In this document: in pieces, positions 44,167 through 54,908 of the stretch
Layout: every line of letters begins with the position of its first letter
How positions within the stretch are numbered: the stretch's first letter is position 1
DNA from: Acholeplasmatales bacterium
GTDB lineage: Bacteria; Bacillota_I; Bacilli_A; Acholeplasmatales; Acholeplasmataceae
Direction: 5' to 3'
DNA: 56,236 bases
NCBI GenBank assembly: GCA_031284605.1
Contig: JAITXV010000130.1
Coordinates: 1-56,236 of the forward strand
Made by a program: the position numbers and the translations under genes
The notes under the pieces: model-generated
Database searches by the model: none
What the model saw: the letters and a program-made list of their open reading frames with translations, nothing else
What the model was told of the DNA's origin: nothing

Positions 44167-45180
44167 ATGAAAAAAGTATTTTTATTAATTTGTTGTATTT
44201 TTGTATTATTTTTTGGTGTTGCATGTAGTGGAGGTGGCGATGATCCAGATACGATTAATATTTGGTTTGTTCCTTCAAGAAGTGCACAAATTATTAGTGA
44301 CAACAAAGTTTTTATTGAAGAAGCGCTTGCTGCTAAACTAAATAAAAAAGTTGTAGTAGATACAGGTACTAGCTACAATGCAGTATTAGAAGGTATGTTA
44401 TCTGATCAAATCGATGTTGGTTTTTTAACTGCTCAACAGTACGCTGCAGCTTCTATTGATGAAGCGGGTAAAGTTGAAGCTATTTTGACAAGTGTAAGAG
44501 ATGCTTACCAAGTTCAGATCGATCACCCTAATGATTTTCCAGCTCAAATTGCTGCTATGAATTTACCTTCATATCACGGAGAACAAGCAGTTGAAAAAGC
44601 TTCTTCTTATAGTTCAATTTGTATCGTAAAAACAGAAAACTATGGTGCAGGTAAAATAGCTACTATAGCTGACTTGGCTGGTAAAACAGTAGCTGTTCAA
44701 GCTTCTACAAGCGGTGCAGGTTATGTTTATCCAAGTGTTGCTTTACATAATGCTGGTTTAAAATTTACTACTAATGAAGTTCCTGGTCCTAATGAAGTTA
44801 AAGCTATTACAATTGCACCTTATGCATCTGCAGTAACTGCTTTATTACAAGGTCAAGTTGACGCTGCATGGATATTCTTAGATGTTAGATATGCTAATTT
44901 TTATGTAACAGGAGATGACTTAGAAATATTCAACAAAACTAAAGTAGTTGCTATGACACCTGGTATCTATAACGACACAGTTAGTGTAAGAAGTAATCTA
45001 AAAGCTTCTTTAAAACAAAAAATTGCAGATGCTTTTATTGAAATAGCTGAAAGTGGTTCTAAAGAAGTTAAAGACGCTTTATACAATATTTATTCACATA
45101 CTGGTTATTTAAAAGCAAATGATAAAGATTATGATGGAGAAAGACAAGTTTGTCTTTTCAAAAGAGAACAAGAAGCTTAG
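44167..45180 (+). CDS. PhnD-type substrate-binding lipoprotein
   Basis: A 337-residue lipoprotein (lipobox FGVACSG, Cys 20). The fold pattern WFVPSRSAQ...LEEALAAKLNKKVVVDTGTSY, LSDQIDVGFLTAQQY, LAGKTVAVQASTSGAGYVYPS and LQGQVDAAWIFLDVRYA belongs to phosphate/phosphonate/phosphite binders (PhnD). Members in Mollicutes, for example the p37 protein of Mycoplasma hyorhinis, bind thiamine pyrophosphate, so the ligand need not be phosphonate. The purine riboswitch in front suggests a purine-linked cargo. AAAGAGG precedes the ATG. Confidence 0.88.
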   Translation: MKKVFLLICCIFVLFFGVACSGGGDDPDTINIWFVPSRSAQIISDNKVFIEEALAAKLNKKVVVDTGTSYNAVLEGMLSDQIDVGFLTAQQYAAASIDEAGKVEAILTSVRDAYQVQIDHPNDFPAQIAAMNLPSYHGEQAVEKASSYSSICIVKTENYGAGKIATIADLAGKTVAVQASTSGAGYVYPSVALHNAGLKFTTNEVPGPNEVKAITIAPYASAVTALLQGQVDAAWIFLDVRYANFYVTGDDLEIFNKTKVVAMTPGIYNDTVSVRSNLKASLKQKIADAFIEIAESGSKEVKDALYNIYSHTGYLKANDKDYDGERQVCLFKREQEA

Positions 45181-45186
45181 TAGAAA

Positions 45187-45996
45187 TTGGAAACTTCTAA
45201 AACAGTCGTAATACAATTTAAAAATGTTAACAAAACTTATCCTAATGGTTTCCAAGCGTTAAAAAACGTTAACTTAGAAATATATAGTGGTGAATTTATT
45301 GCGATTATTGGTCTTAGTGGTGCTGGTAAATCAACACTACTAAGGTCAATAAATAAAATGCACCCCATCACAAGTGGTGAACTTTTCGTTGGTCAGTCTG
45401 ATGTAAGCAAGCTTCAAGGCAAGGAGCTTCGCTTACTTAGACGAAACATAGGAATGGTTTTTCAGTCTTTTAATCTTGTTAAACGTTCTACTGTATTAGC
45501 TAACGTATTAAACGGAAGAGTTGCTTATAACAACAAGTTTTTAATGTTTTTAGGCATCTTTTCACAAAAAGATAAAATAAGAGCTTTAGAATCTTTAGAT
45601 GACTTAGGAATTTTAGATAAAGCTTATGAAAGAGCAGATAGATTGTCAGGTGGTCAACAACAAAGAGTTGCTTTATCTAGAGCACTAACTCAGGAAAGTA
45701 CGATAATCTTAGCAGATGAACCAGTAGCTTCTCTTGATCCTATTACAACTATAAGTGTAATGGATGATTTTTCTAAGATAAACAAAAAATTAGGCATAAC
45801 TATTATAGCCAATATGCATCACGTGGATTTAGCTTTGAAATACGCAACTAGAATAATAGGGCTTAAAGATGGTCAGGTAGTATACGATGGACCTTGTTCT
45901 AATGTTACAGATGAAGTAATAACTTCTATATACGGGAGAAGCTTAACATCTAATGAAAAATTAGGAGAAGCAGTTAATGAAGAAACCACTTCTTAA
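45187..45996 (+). CDS. phnC: PhnC-type ABC transporter ATPase
   Basis: A 269-residue ATPase with Walker A GLSGAGKST (about 39-47), Q-loop VFQSFNLV, signature LSGGQQQR, Walker B ILADEPVASLDP and H-loop MHHVD, closest to PhnC. The start is a TTG five bases after the binding-protein stop with no clear ribosome binding site, so it probably relies on translational coupling. No ATG alternative upstream of the conserved part was found. The phnE1 start lies inside its end. Confidence 0.9.
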   Translation: METSKTVVIQFKNVNKTYPNGFQALKNVNLEIYSGEFIAIIGLSGAGKSTLLRSINKMHPITSGELFVGQSDVSKLQGKELRLLRRNIGMVFQSFNLVKRSTVLANVLNGRVAYNNKFLMFLGIFSQKDKIRALESLDDLGILDKAYERADRLSGGQQQRVALSRALTQESTIILADEPVASLDPITTISVMDDFSKINKKLGITIIANMHHVDLALKYATRIIGLKDGQVVYDGPCSNVTDEVITSIYGRSLTSNEKLGEAVNEETTS

Positions 45997-46819
45997 GAAA
46001 CCAAGCAAAAAGTTGTTAATTCACGGAAAAGTAATAAGACAACCAATGAATATTTTATTATATGTAGTAATTGGAATATTCATTATTTTTTTTATTGCTT
46101 GTTGGTTTTTTATCAAGTTTCCTAAACGTATCCGTATAGACCAAGTTTTTGAGATTTTTATTGGAATGTTATCTCCAAGAAAAGGAAAAACTTGGGCTGA
46201 TTATTTCAAATATTTTGCAAATAAGGAGATGTGGAACAATATACGAACTACTTTAGAGATGTGTTTTATTGGTACTTTAGTTGGTTCATTGTTTAGTTTA
46301 CCGGTAGCTATTTTAACTTCTAGGAATATAGTAAAAAATAAATTTGTTGTTTATTTTATTAGAGTATTTCTAACATTTGTTAGATCAATTCCAATAAACA
46401 TAATAGCCTTGATAGCTTTATTTCTTGCAGGAATAGGAATATTTTCAGGAACAGTAGCTATATCAGTATTTACGTTTGGAATTATGTCTAAAATGTTATA
46501 TGAATCAATTGAGACTTTAGATATGGGTTCGTATGAAGCAGTAATAAGCACTGGTACTTCTAGTTTTTTTGCGGTAAGAAGAGCTACAATTCCACAAATA
46601 CTGCCTCTTTACATAGGATATACAGTATATGCTTTTGAGATGAATTTTAGAGCTTCAATTATATTAGGTTTAGTTGGAGCTGGTGGTATAGGTTTGTTAT
46701 TAGATAACAATATAAAAGAAAGATATTATGACAGAGTTGGAGTTATTGTATTTATCTTTATGGTAATTGTATTATTATTACAATTATTAACAAGATTAAT
46801 AAATAAGAAATTAAGATGA
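45977..46819 (+). CDS. phnE: PhnE-type permease 1
   Basis: A 280-residue membrane protein. The EAA loop YEAVISTGTSSFFAVRRATIPQILP (about 180-204) and LGLVGAGGIGLLLDNN near the C-terminus are PhnE hallmarks. It forms the channel with phnE2. Its start lies 20 bases inside phnC. The stop is TGA in an ATGA overlap with phnE2, direct evidence that TGA is read as stop in this organism. Confidence 0.9.
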   Translation: MKKPLLKKPSKKLLIHGKVIRQPMNILLYVVIGIFIIFFIACWFFIKFPKRIRIDQVFEIFIGMLSPRKGKTWADYFKYFANKEMWNNIRTTLEMCFIGTLVGSLFSLPVAILTSRNIVKNKFVVYFIRVFLTFVRSIPINIIALIALFLAGIGIFSGTVAISVFTFGIMSKMLYESIETLDMGSYEAVISTGTSSFFAVRRATIPQILPLYIGYTVYAFEMNFRASIILGLVGAGGIGLLLDNNIKERYYDRVGVIVFIFMVIVLLLQLLTRLINKKLR

Positions 46820-47628
46820 ACGATAAAATTCAAGCAGCGTATAATAAAAAACCAAAAAAATGGATTTATAACCTATTGATTGTATTAATGATTATAGGTA
46901 TTTTTATCTTTTCAATTATTAATTCTAAAATGAAAATTAAACAAATGGATGTATTAGGAAGTTTTAAAAAAATGCTTTATGGGTTTACTCATCCTGATAT
47001 AGAACTACTATTTGGATATGGAAAATATAAAGGAGAATATGGTTTACCATATTTAGCTATGCAAACAGTAGCTATCGCCTTTATAGGTACAACTATTGCT
47101 TCAATTCTTAGTTTACCATTTAGTTTTCTAGCTAGTAAAAAATTATTAGGAAAATATAGTATAATTGGAGAAATAATAATTATATTAATAAGAACTTTTC
47201 CTGAAATACTTTTAGCTCTCATACTTTTAAAAATAGTAGGATTAGGCTCATTTACTGGGGTATTAGTAATATCCATCCATTCAATTGGAATGATATCTAA
47301 ATTATACGCTGAAAGCATTGATAATATGGATTCTGAAACCCTAGAAGCTCTTGATGCAGTAGGTTCTACTAAAATGTCAAAAATAAGGCATTCAGTTATG
47401 CCTCAACAATTACCTGATTTTTTATCAGTAGCACTATATAGATTTGATATTAATATAAGAACAGCTACAATATTAGGTGTAGTATCAGCTGGTGGTTTAG
47501 GGTATCCTATTTGGGTAGCTACTAGTGAATGGAAATGGTCTCAATTATCTTCAATTATTATTGTTACTATAGTAATGGTTACGATAGTTGATTTAATATC
47601 TAACTGGCTAAGAAAAAAACTGGTATAA
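46816..47628 (+). CDS. phnE: PhnE-type permease 2
   Basis: A 270-residue paralogue of phnE1 with the EAA loop LEALDAVGSTKMSKIRHSVMPQQLP (about 177-201) and LGVVSAGGLGYPIW. Two different PhnE proteins in one operon are typical of this transporter group. The first helix is preceded by a basic N-terminus. Start overlaps the phnE1 stop by four bases. The terminator hairpin begins within the last codons. Confidence 0.9.
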   Translation: MNDKIQAAYNKKPKKWIYNLLIVLMIIGIFIFSIINSKMKIKQMDVLGSFKKMLYGFTHPDIELLFGYGKYKGEYGLPYLAMQTVAIAFIGTTIASILSLPFSFLASKKLLGKYSIIGEIIIILIRTFPEILLALILLKIVGLGSFTGVLVISIHSIGMISKLYAESIDNMDSETLEALDAVGSTKMSKIRHSVMPQQLPDFLSVALYRFDINIRTATILGVVSAGGLGYPIWVATSEWKWSQLSSIIIVTIVMVTIVDLISNWLRKKLV

Positions 47629-47640
47629 ACCAGTTTTTTT
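47613..47640. terminator. terminator behind phnE2
   Basis: AAAAAAACTGGT-ATAA-ACCAGTTTTTTT is a perfect hairpin overlapping the phnE2 stop. It can also serve the convergent ClC gene. Confidence 0.93.
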
Positions 47641-47642
47641 TA

Positions 47643-48923
47643 TTATTCTTTTAAATATTTATAAGCACTAAAATAATCTTTAAATATTATTTTTTTATTC
47701 AATTGAGAAGGCCAAATGCTACACCACAAACAAGCATAATGCGTCATAAAACAAGTACTAGCTATTAACAATGATAAACTTGGATTTTTAAATATTTCTA
47801 AACTAACTATAGCACATGCTAATGGGGTATGCGTTGCTCCTGCTAATACACTTAGAAATCCAATACTAGCCCATAAGCTTGTATCTAATCCTAAAAAAGC
47901 TCCAAATGCATAACCTGCAGTTGTTCCTATGAAAACAAGAGGTGCTACCATACCTCCACCACCACCAAAACTAAGTGTAATACAAGTAAACAAAATTTTT
48001 AATAAAAAATCATAGTATAATCCATTACCACCGTTTATTAAAGAAGAATAATAATTACCACCAAATCCTAAATAATTAGTACCAAAAGACAATGTTAATA
48101 CAATTAATACCACCCCTCCAATAATACCTTTTAAAGGTTTATATATATTGATACTATTACTAGTTTTTTTACAATATTCCAAACATACTATAACAAAAAC
48201 TATAATAATAGAAAAGAAAGCCGAAGCTAATATAGAGAAAGAAAAATTGCTAAGAATAAAACTAATATCTTGGTTCACTAAACTAAATTTTATCAAATTA
48301 ATATCAAATCCATATGTGTTAAATTTAAACAACGAAAACAAAAAATAACTAACAGCTGCAGTACATAAATATTGTAAGAAGTGCTTAAAATCAATTTTAT
48401 TATTTTTAAGTACTTCGCTTGCAAATATTGCTCCTCCAAATATTCCTCCTAAAATACAACTAAAAACTCCAGCTAAGGCACAAGTAACAAGAGTTTTAGT
48501 TTCTTTTGCATTAAGTTTAAATAACTTTGCTAGATAAAAAGAACCTATACTTCCCATTTGTGAAGATGGACCCGCTTTACCTATACTCCCTCCTGCTGCT
48601 ATTGTTATACTAGTACTTATGAAAGTAATAGGAATCCCAAGAATATTAAATGTACTTTTACTTTTTTTCAACTCTTTAATAATACCATTTGTTCCACTTG
48701 AATTAGGATGAAGCTCAATAACAAAAGATGAAAGAAAAAGAGCTAAAGGAAGAAACAAAAAATAATACTTAAATTTGGTTGTATTTGTGCTTATTTTATC
48801 AAGTGTGAATACAAATAGTCCTACTATACCAGAAACTAAAATTCCAACGCTTATACACATTATTATCCATTTAAATAAATATAAAATATTTTCTTTTATT
48901 TTTTTATATTTTTTATCTTTCAT
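47643..48923 (-). CDS. ClC-family chloride channel-like protein
   Basis: A 426-residue membrane protein with about ten helices. The ClC selectivity sites are visible in altered form: NSSGTNGIIKEL for GSGIP, GKAGPSSQMG (about 115-124) for GREGPxVQ, and GGGGGMVAPLVFIG for GxFxP. The external gating glutamate of coupled antiporters (E148 of E. coli ClC) is replaced by Ala in GKAGP. That would remove proton coupling, giving passive anion flow, if the family comparison holds. It is monocistronic and divergent from the yaaA-gyrA operon. Confidence 0.88.
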   Translation of the reverse strand: MKDKKYKKIKENILYLFKWIIMCISVGILVSGIVGLFVFTLDKISTNTTKFKYYFLFLPLALFLSSFVIELHPNSSGTNGIIKELKKSKSTFNILGIPITFISTSITIAAGGSIGKAGPSSQMGSIGSFYLAKLFKLNAKETKTLVTCALAGVFSCILGGIFGGAIFASEVLKNNKIDFKHFLQYLCTAAVSYFLFSLFKFNTYGFDINLIKFSLVNQDISFILSNFSFSILASAFFSIIIVFVIVCLEYCKKTSNSINIYKPLKGIIGGVVLIVLTLSFGTNYLGFGGNYYSSLINGGNGLYYDFLLKILFTCITLSFGGGGGMVAPLVFIGTTAGYAFGAFLGLDTSLWASIGFLSVLAGATHTPLACAIVSLEIFKNPSLSLLIASTCFMTHYACLWCSIWPSQLNKKIIFKDYFSAYKYLKE

Positions 48924-48990
48924 AATTTTATATTATACTCTTTTTTTGTCTGCTTATTGCTTGTATTATCTATTTTATACCAAATAACTA

Positions 48991-49043
48991 CCATAAATTA
49001 CTAATTTATGGTATAATTAATATATATATAATATATATATTAA
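48991..49043. promoter_or_regulatory. promoter with inverted repeats in front of yaaA-recF-gyrB-gyrA
   Basis: CCATAAAT-TACTA-ATTTATGG (48991-49011) abuts a TATAAT -10 (49012-49017), and a 27-bp AT palindrome TTAATATATATAT-A-ATATATATATTAA (49017-49043) follows before the ribosome binding site. The first repeat lies in the -35 to -10 space, where a repressor or supercoiling could act. Confidence 0.65.
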
Positions 49044-49058
49044 GAAGAAAGGAGAAAA

Positions 49059-49277
49059 ATGCCTACCTTTAACTTGGAAACTGAATACATAACCTTAGGT
49101 CAACTTTTGAAAAGTATAGGTATTATTTCGACAGGGGGAGAGGCCAAATATTTTTTGTGTAATAACAAAGTATACGTAGATGATATGTTAGAAACATCAA
49201 GAAATAAAAAAATATACCCCAATCAGAAAGTAAAATTTAATAAAGAAACGTATTTCATAAAAGCTTCCGATGAATAA
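49059..49277 (+). CDS. yaaA: S4-domain protein YaaA (RlbA)
   Basis: A 72-residue S4-type RNA-binding protein: YITLGQLLKSIGIISTGGEAKYFLCNNKVYVDD contains the LGQLLK and GGEAK features. It is the usual small gene before recF and has been linked to ribosome large-subunit assembly. A strong site AAAGGAG precedes the ATG. The last eight bases overlap recF. Confidence 0.93.
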   Translation: MPTFNLETEYITLGQLLKSIGIISTGGEAKYFLCNNKVYVDDMLETSRNKKIYPNQKVKFNKETYFIKASDE

Positions 49278-50310
49278 TACTCTAGAATTAATAAATTTTA
49301 GGATTCATGAAAACATTAAGCTTAGTTTTAATAAGAACATAATATTTATTTATGGTAATAATGGAGTTGGTAAAACTACTATATTAGAAAGTATCTATTT
49401 CTTGTCTACAACTAAATCATTTAAAACTTCTACTGAAACTGATATGATTATGAAAGATAAAGAATACGCTAAAATAATATTTCATTTTAACAACAACATC
49501 TATGAAATAGTTATTTCTAAAAAAGGTAAATATATTTTAGTTAATAACAAAGAAGTTAACAAAATAAGTGATTATATCGGTTTATTTAATACAGTTGTAT
49601 TTTCTCCTGATGATATGGAATTAATAAAAGGAGAACCTAAAACAAGAAGAAAGTTTATTGATACAATGTATTCACAAATTGATAAAGAATATTTAGAATT
49701 ATTGATTAGATATAAAAAAATGATTTCCCAAAGAAATAAACTATTAAAAGAATTATCTTTATCATCTTATGAAAATAGGGATTTTAAGGTGCTTGATATA
49801 ATTGATTATGAATTATCAGTATGTGGTATAAAAATAATGGAAAAAAGACAATATTTTTTAGATTTATTAAACACCCATATTAAGAACTATGTTAATAAAT
49901 ATAGCGTTCTTATAACTTACGTTAAATCAATTAAAAACGAAAATAATTATTTAGAAGTATTAAAAAATAGCCGCGTGTTAGATATAAATAATTTAACTAC
50001 TATGTATGGAATTCATAAAGATGATTTTATTATCAAAATGAATGATATACCCGCTAAAAACTATAGTTCACAAGGCGAACAAAGATTACTACTAATTAAT
50101 ATAAAATTAGCATTATTTCAAATAATAAAGGATAAAACAAGTAATCCAACTATCCTATTACTAGATGACATAATGTCAGAATTAGATAAAGACAATCAAA
50201 ACCTGATACTCTCTAATATCCCAGTATCAGATATGGTATTAATATCTAATAGCATTAAGATCTTGAATATGAAAAATATTCAAGAAATAGAATTAAAAAG
50301 AGGTATATAA
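49270..50310 (+). CDS. recF: DNA replication and repair protein RecF
   Basis: A 346-residue SMC-like ATPase acting at gapped DNA with RecO/RecR. Walker A GNNGVGKTT (about 30-38), FSPDDMELIKGEP (about 110-122), signature YSSQGEQRLLLINIKLA and Walker B ILLLDDIMSELD are intact. It starts inside yaaA and is followed by gyrB after two bases, the standard order. Confidence 0.95.
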   Translation: MNNTLELINFRIHENIKLSFNKNIIFIYGNNGVGKTTILESIYFLSTTKSFKTSTETDMIMKDKEYAKIIFHFNNNIYEIVISKKGKYILVNNKEVNKISDYIGLFNTVVFSPDDMELIKGEPKTRRKFIDTMYSQIDKEYLELLIRYKKMISQRNKLLKELSLSSYENRDFKVLDIIDYELSVCGIKIMEKRQYFLDLLNTHIKNYVNKYSVLITYVKSIKNENNYLEVLKNSRVLDINNLTTMYGIHKDDFIIKMNDIPAKNYSSQGEQRLLLINIKLALFQIIKDKTSNPTILLLDDIMSELDKDNQNLILSNIPVSDMVLISNSIKILNMKNIQEIELKRGI

Positions 50311-50312
50311 AA

Positions 50313-52370
50313 ATGGACAACACAAAAACAAATAGTTACACTGCAGATAATATAAAAGCTGTAGAAGGAATAGATCATATCAAACTTAGACCAAGTATGT
50401 ATATTGGTTCTACAGATTTAAAAGGTATGCATCATTTAGTATGGGAAATTGTTGATAATTCAATTGATGAAGTATTAGCGGGTTACGCTGATAAAGTTAT
50501 TGTTGAGTTATTAGATAATAACTATATTAAGATTTCTGATAATGGAAGAGGCATTCCTGTTTCTATTAATTCAGAAAAAGGCATATCTGCTTTACAGATG
50601 GTTTTCACCATCCCTAATGCAGGTGGTAAATTTGATTCAGATTCTTACAAAGTAAGTGGTGGTTTACACGGAGTTGGGGCTACTGTTACTAATGCTTTAT
50701 CAGTGCATTTAAAAGCTGAAGTATATAGAGATGGTAAATCATATATCCAAGAGTACAACAAGGGTATTCCTTTGTATGATACAAAGGAAACAGGAGATTC
50801 TAACTTAAACGGTACAGTAGTTACTTTTAAACCCGATAAAGATATATTTAGTGATGATCCACAATTTGATTATAACTTGATCAAAGAAAGATTAAGACAA
50901 TCGTCTTTTTTAAATAAAAAAACTCATATTATATTAATAGACTCAAGAAACAATCAAAGTATAAGTGAAGAGTTTTATTCAGAAAATGGATTAGTAGATT
51001 ATATTAAGTTTTTAAACGAAGGTAAGAATATTAAATTTCCTTTATCTAATACTGATAAAAAACAATCTAAAAAAGCCAAAAAACCTTTAAATACTGACTC
51101 AGATGATGAAAATATCGAAGAAAGCGAAAATTCAAGTAAAAACAATACTGATGGCATTGATTCACCTATATTTTTTGTAAATGAAACTGCTAATAATGTA
51201 AAAGTAAGTAGAAAAACTGAAAATATAGAAGTTGAAGCAGCTTTTCAATATTCACCAACTTCTTATGACACTATAATAGTAGGTTTCGCTAATAACGTAA
51301 GAACTTCTGATGGTGGAACCCATATTGATGGTTTAAAAGATGCTATTTCTAGTACTTTAAAAAACTATATTAAAGAAATTCAAAAGAAAGACTTGCCAGT
51401 ATCTACATCCGATACCCAAGAAGGACTAACTGCAGTAATATCTGTAAAACTATATGAACCAGAATTTGAAGGACAAACTAAAACTAAATTAGGTACTAAA
51501 GAAGTAAGAGGTGTTGTTAAAGATTTCGTTTCTAATAATTTTAATAAATTTCTTGTTGAAAACCCTGAGATAGGTAGAGTTTTAACAGAAAAAACATTAA
51601 CAGCTTTAAGTGCTAGAGAAGCAGCAGAAAAAGCAAGAGAAAAAATAAGAAGGAAAAATCCTTTAGATAATATAGGTTTCGCTAGTAAATTAGCAGATTG
51701 TAGAAGTAAAGACCCTAATGTTTCTGAATTATACATAGTAGAAGGTAACAGTGCGGGCGGAAGTGCTAAACAAGGTCGTGATTCCGAATATCAAGCAATC
51801 TTGCCACTAAGAGGTAAAGTATTAAATGTTGAAAAAGCTTTAGAAAGTAAAGCTTTAGACAATAATGAAATAGTTTCTTTAATTAAAGCTATTGGTACTG
51901 ATTTTGGTAATAATTTTGATATAACTAAAGCTAGATACAAAAAAATAGTAATAATGACAGATGCCGATGTTGATGGTAGTCATATTAGAACTTTATTACT
52001 TACTTTCTTTTTTAGGATGATGAGAGATTTAATTAATGAAGGATATATATATTTTGCACAGCCACCACTATATAAATTACAAGCAGGTAATAAAATTGAA
52101 TATGTATATAGTGAAAATGAAATAGATAAAGCTAAAGAAAATTTTGGTTCAAGATATTCAATTCAAAGATATAAAGGACTTGGAGAAATGGATCCTAGTC
52201 AATTATGGGAAACGACAATGGATCCAAAAGAAAGAATATTATTACAAGTGACTATGGATGAAGCAGAAATAGCGGATAAAGTGTTTAGTGAATTAATGGG
52301 TGATGATGTATTACCTAGAAAAATATTCATCCAAGCAAATGCTCAATATGCAAAAAATATTGATTTATAA
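50313..52370 (+). CDS. gyrB: DNA gyrase subunit B
   Basis: A 685-residue protein. GHKL ATPase motifs are EIVDNSIDE (about 50-58), DNGRGIP and GGLHGVG; the Toprim domain has [14 protein letters not shown] and DADVDGSHI, and the C-terminus has [21 protein letters not shown] Lys/Asp/Glu/Ser-rich insertion at about 245-285 in the transducer domain makes it about 45 residues longer than Bacillus GyrB. It supplies ATP-driven negative supercoiling with GyrA, coded 11 bases downstream. Confidence 0.96.
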   Translation: MDNTKTNSYTADNIKAVEGIDHIKLRPSMYIGSTDLKGMHHLVWEIVDNSIDEVLAGYADKVIVELLDNNYIKISDNGRGIPVSINSEKGISALQMVFTIPNAGGKFDSDSYKVSGGLHGVGATVTNALSVHLKAEVYRDGKSYIQEYNKGIPLYDTKETGDSNLNGTVVTFKPDKDIFSDDPQFDYNLIKERLRQSSFLNKKTHIILIDSRNNQSISEEFYSENGLVDYIKFLNEGKNIKFPLSNTDKKQSKKAKKPLNTDSDDENIEESENSSKNNTDGIDSPIFFVNETANNVKVSRKTENIEVEAAFQYSPTSYDTIIVGFANNVRTSDGGTHIDGLKDAISSTLKNYIKEIQKKDLPVSTSDTQEGLTAVISVKLYEPEFEGQTKTKLGTKEVRGVVKDFVSNNFNKFLVENPEIGRVLTEKTLTALSAREAAEKAREKIRRKNPLDNIGFASKLADCRSKDPNVSELYIVEGNSAGGSAKQGRDSEYQAILPLRGKVLNVEKALESKALDNNEIVSLIKAIGTDFGNNFDITKARYKKIVIMTDADVDGSHIRTLLLTFFFRMMRDLINEGYIYFAQPPLYKLQAGNKIEYVYSENEIDKAKENFGSRYSIQRYKGLGEMDPSQLWETTMDPKERILLQVTMDEAEIADKVFSELMGDDVLPRKIFIQANAQYAKNIDL

Positions 52371-52381
52371 GGTGGTATATA

Positions 52382-54889
52382 ATGAGTGAAGATATTAATA
52401 AAGAATTAACATTAGAAGAAAAATTAAGTAATAGTCGGGTTAAAGAAGTAGAAATTACTACAGAAATGAAAAAAAGCTTTTTAGAATACTCAATGAGTGT
52501 TATAGTTTCTAGAGCATTGCCTGATATAAGAGATGGTTTAAAACCAGTTCAAAGAAGAATAATATATGGTATGAATGAACTAAATATAACTAGTGACAAG
52601 CCACATAAAAAATGTGCTAGAATTGTCGGTGATGTTATGGGTAAATACCATCCCCATGGGGATTCTAGTATATATGAAGCTTTAGTTAGAATGGCTCAGG
52701 ATTTTAGTTATAATGAAACTCTAATTGATGGACATGGTAATTTTGGTAGTATTGATGGTGATGAAGCAGCAGCTATGCGTTATACTGAAGCTAGGCTTTC
52801 AAAAGTATCTAATGAAATGATTCGTGATATAGATTCTAACACAGTTGATTTTATGGAAAATTATGATGCTAGTGAAAAAGAACCTGTTGTATTGCCTTCT
52901 AGATTCCCTAATTTATTAGTAAACGGGTCTATGGGAATAGCAGTTGGTATGGCTACTAACATTCCTCCTCATAATTTAGGAGAAACTATAAATGGATTTT
53001 TAGCTTATATGGATAACCCAGATATAACTACTTTAGAATTAATGGAATATATTAAAGGTCCCGATTTTCCTACAGGAGCCCAAATAATAGGATTGTCAGG
53101 ATTAAGGAATGCTTATGAAAATGGAAGAGGAAGCATTTTAATAAAATCTAAAGCTGAGATTGTTGAAAAGAACGGTAAAAGCAGCATTATAATTACAGAA
53201 ATACCATATCAAGTTAATAAAACTCGTCTTTTAGATAGAATAGCTGAAGTAGCTAAAAATAAAATAATTGAAGGTATAACGGATTTAAACGATGAATCAA
53301 GTATGAAAGGTATGAGAATAGTTGTAGACCTTAAAAAAGATAGAACTATTGAGCCCGAGGTTATCTTAAATCAATTATATAAGCATACTCAATTACAAGT
53401 TTCTTATGGTATTAATATGGTTTGTATAGTAAATGGTGAACCAAAAACAGTTTCATTAATAGATATTTTTAAAAATTATTTAGAATTCCAAATTCAAATA
53501 ATAAATAGAAGAACTAAATTTTATTTAGAAAAAGCATTAGCTAGAATCCATATATTAGAAGCTTTAGTAACTGTATTAAATGATATAGACAATGTTATTA
53601 GAATTATTAAAGAAAATAAAACTCAAGATGCTGCTGGTGCAGAACTAAAAGTAGTTTATAGTTTTGATGATATCCAAGTTAAAGCTATTTTAGCTTATAG
53701 GCTTGGAGGGTTAGCTGGTTTAGAAATAGAAAAGATAGTAAAAGAATATAACGAAATATTATTAGAAATTGAAGAATATAGAGCTATTATTGTATCTGAT
53801 GATTTAAAGAAAGAGATAATAAGAAAAGAAATAACTGAAATATCTTTAAAATACTCTAATCCTAGAAAAACAATTATTACTTTATCTGATGATTTAGATA
53901 TAGAAGATGAAGATTTAATTCCAGTTCAAGATATAGTTGTTACCGTTACACACAATGGATATGCAAAAAGAATGAATGTTGATGATTATAAAGTTCAAGG
54001 AAGAGGTGGAAAAGGAGTTAAAGGAATAAATATTTATGAAGATGATTTTGTAGAGCATCTATTATTTTCTAATACTCACACAGACCATTTATTTTTTACT
54101 ACTGATGGTCAAGTTTATAAAACTAGAGGATATAAAATACCTTCAGGAGTTAGAGCATCAAAAGGCATACCTTTACAAAACCTTCTTTCATTTGATAAAG
54201 AACAAAAACTTGCATCTATTGTTACTATTTCTGATTATTCAGATATAACTCATACTTTAATATTTGTTACTAAAAAAGGTATAATCAAAAAATCTTCTTT
54301 AAGTGAATACGAACGTATTGCGAAAACAGGTAAAATAGCTATAAATATTAAAGAAGGAGATGAATTATTAACAGTATTAGTTTCTGATGGCACAAAAGAT
54401 GTAATATTAGCTTCAACTGACAATTTAATCAACAGATTTACAGAGGATAGCTTAAAAGTACAAGGAAGAAACACAGCTGGAGTTATAGGAAAAAGATTTA
54501 AAAACAAAGAAAACAGTGTTATAGATGCTACTTTAGTTGGAGAATATGATAAATTAATTAGTATTAGTGAAAATGGTTTTGGTAAAATATCATTATCTAG
54601 TGATTATAGAACATCAGCAAGAGGTTCTTTAGGTGTTAAAGCACTTCCTGGAAACCAAAAGAGTGGAAATTTAGCAGGTGTTAAATTAGTTAAAGAAAAT
54701 AGTGATATTATAATTATTACCGATAAAGGTGTAGTTATTAGAACCCCATTAGAAAAAATTAGTAGCTCAGGTAGAGCTGCATTAGGTGTTAAGATAATTA
54801 GAATGTCAGAAGACCAAAAAGTTTCTAATATTATAGTTGTTCCTTCTTATGAAACTGAAGAAATAGCAGTTGATGAAGCGAATGTTTAA
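52382..54889 (+). CDS. gyrA: DNA gyrase subunit A
   Basis: An 835-residue protein. The quinolone-determining region [18 protein letters not shown] is followed by [10 protein letters not shown] with the catalytic Tyr. The GyrA box [10 protein letters not shown] (about residue 540) identifies gyrase rather than topoisomerase IV. The C-terminal beta-pinwheel repeats ([27 protein letters not shown]) are complete. GGTGGTATATA is ahead of the ATG. The Ser and Glu at the usual quinolone positions are the sensitive-type residues. Confidence 0.96.
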   Translation: MSEDINKELTLEEKLSNSRVKEVEITTEMKKSFLEYSMSVIVSRALPDIRDGLKPVQRRIIYGMNELNITSDKPHKKCARIVGDVMGKYHPHGDSSIYEALVRMAQDFSYNETLIDGHGNFGSIDGDEAAAMRYTEARLSKVSNEMIRDIDSNTVDFMENYDASEKEPVVLPSRFPNLLVNGSMGIAVGMATNIPPHNLGETINGFLAYMDNPDITTLELMEYIKGPDFPTGAQIIGLSGLRNAYENGRGSILIKSKAEIVEKNGKSSIIITEIPYQVNKTRLLDRIAEVAKNKIIEGITDLNDESSMKGMRIVVDLKKDRTIEPEVILNQLYKHTQLQVSYGINMVCIVNGEPKTVSLIDIFKNYLEFQIQIINRRTKFYLEKALARIHILEALVTVLNDIDNVIRIIKENKTQDAAGAELKVVYSFDDIQVKAILAYRLGGLAGLEIEKIVKEYNEILLEIEEYRAIIVSDDLKKEIIRKEITEISLKYSNPRKTIITLSDDLDIEDEDLIPVQDIVVTVTHNGYAKRMNVDDYKVQGRGGKGVKGINIYEDDFVEHLLFSNTHTDHLFFTTDGQVYKTRGYKIPSGVRASKGIPLQNLLSFDKEQKLASIVTISDYSDITHTLIFVTKKGIIKKSSLSEYERIAKTGKIAINIKEGDELLTVLVSDGTKDVILASTDNLINRFTEDSLKVQGRNTAGVIGKRFKNKENSVIDATLVGEYDKLISISENGFGKISLSSDYRTSARGSLGVKALPGNQKSGNLAGVKLVKENSDIIIITDKGVVIRTPLEKISSSGRAALGVKIIRMSEDQKVSNIIVVPSYETEEIAVDEANV

Positions 54890-54908
54890 TTTATAAATTA
54901 AATTAATT

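Noticed and set aside
46810-46819. Mycoplasma genetic code (TGA = Trp)
   Set aside because: TGA serves as a natural stop in the phnE1/phnE2 overlap, and conserved Trp positions in core genes use TGG.
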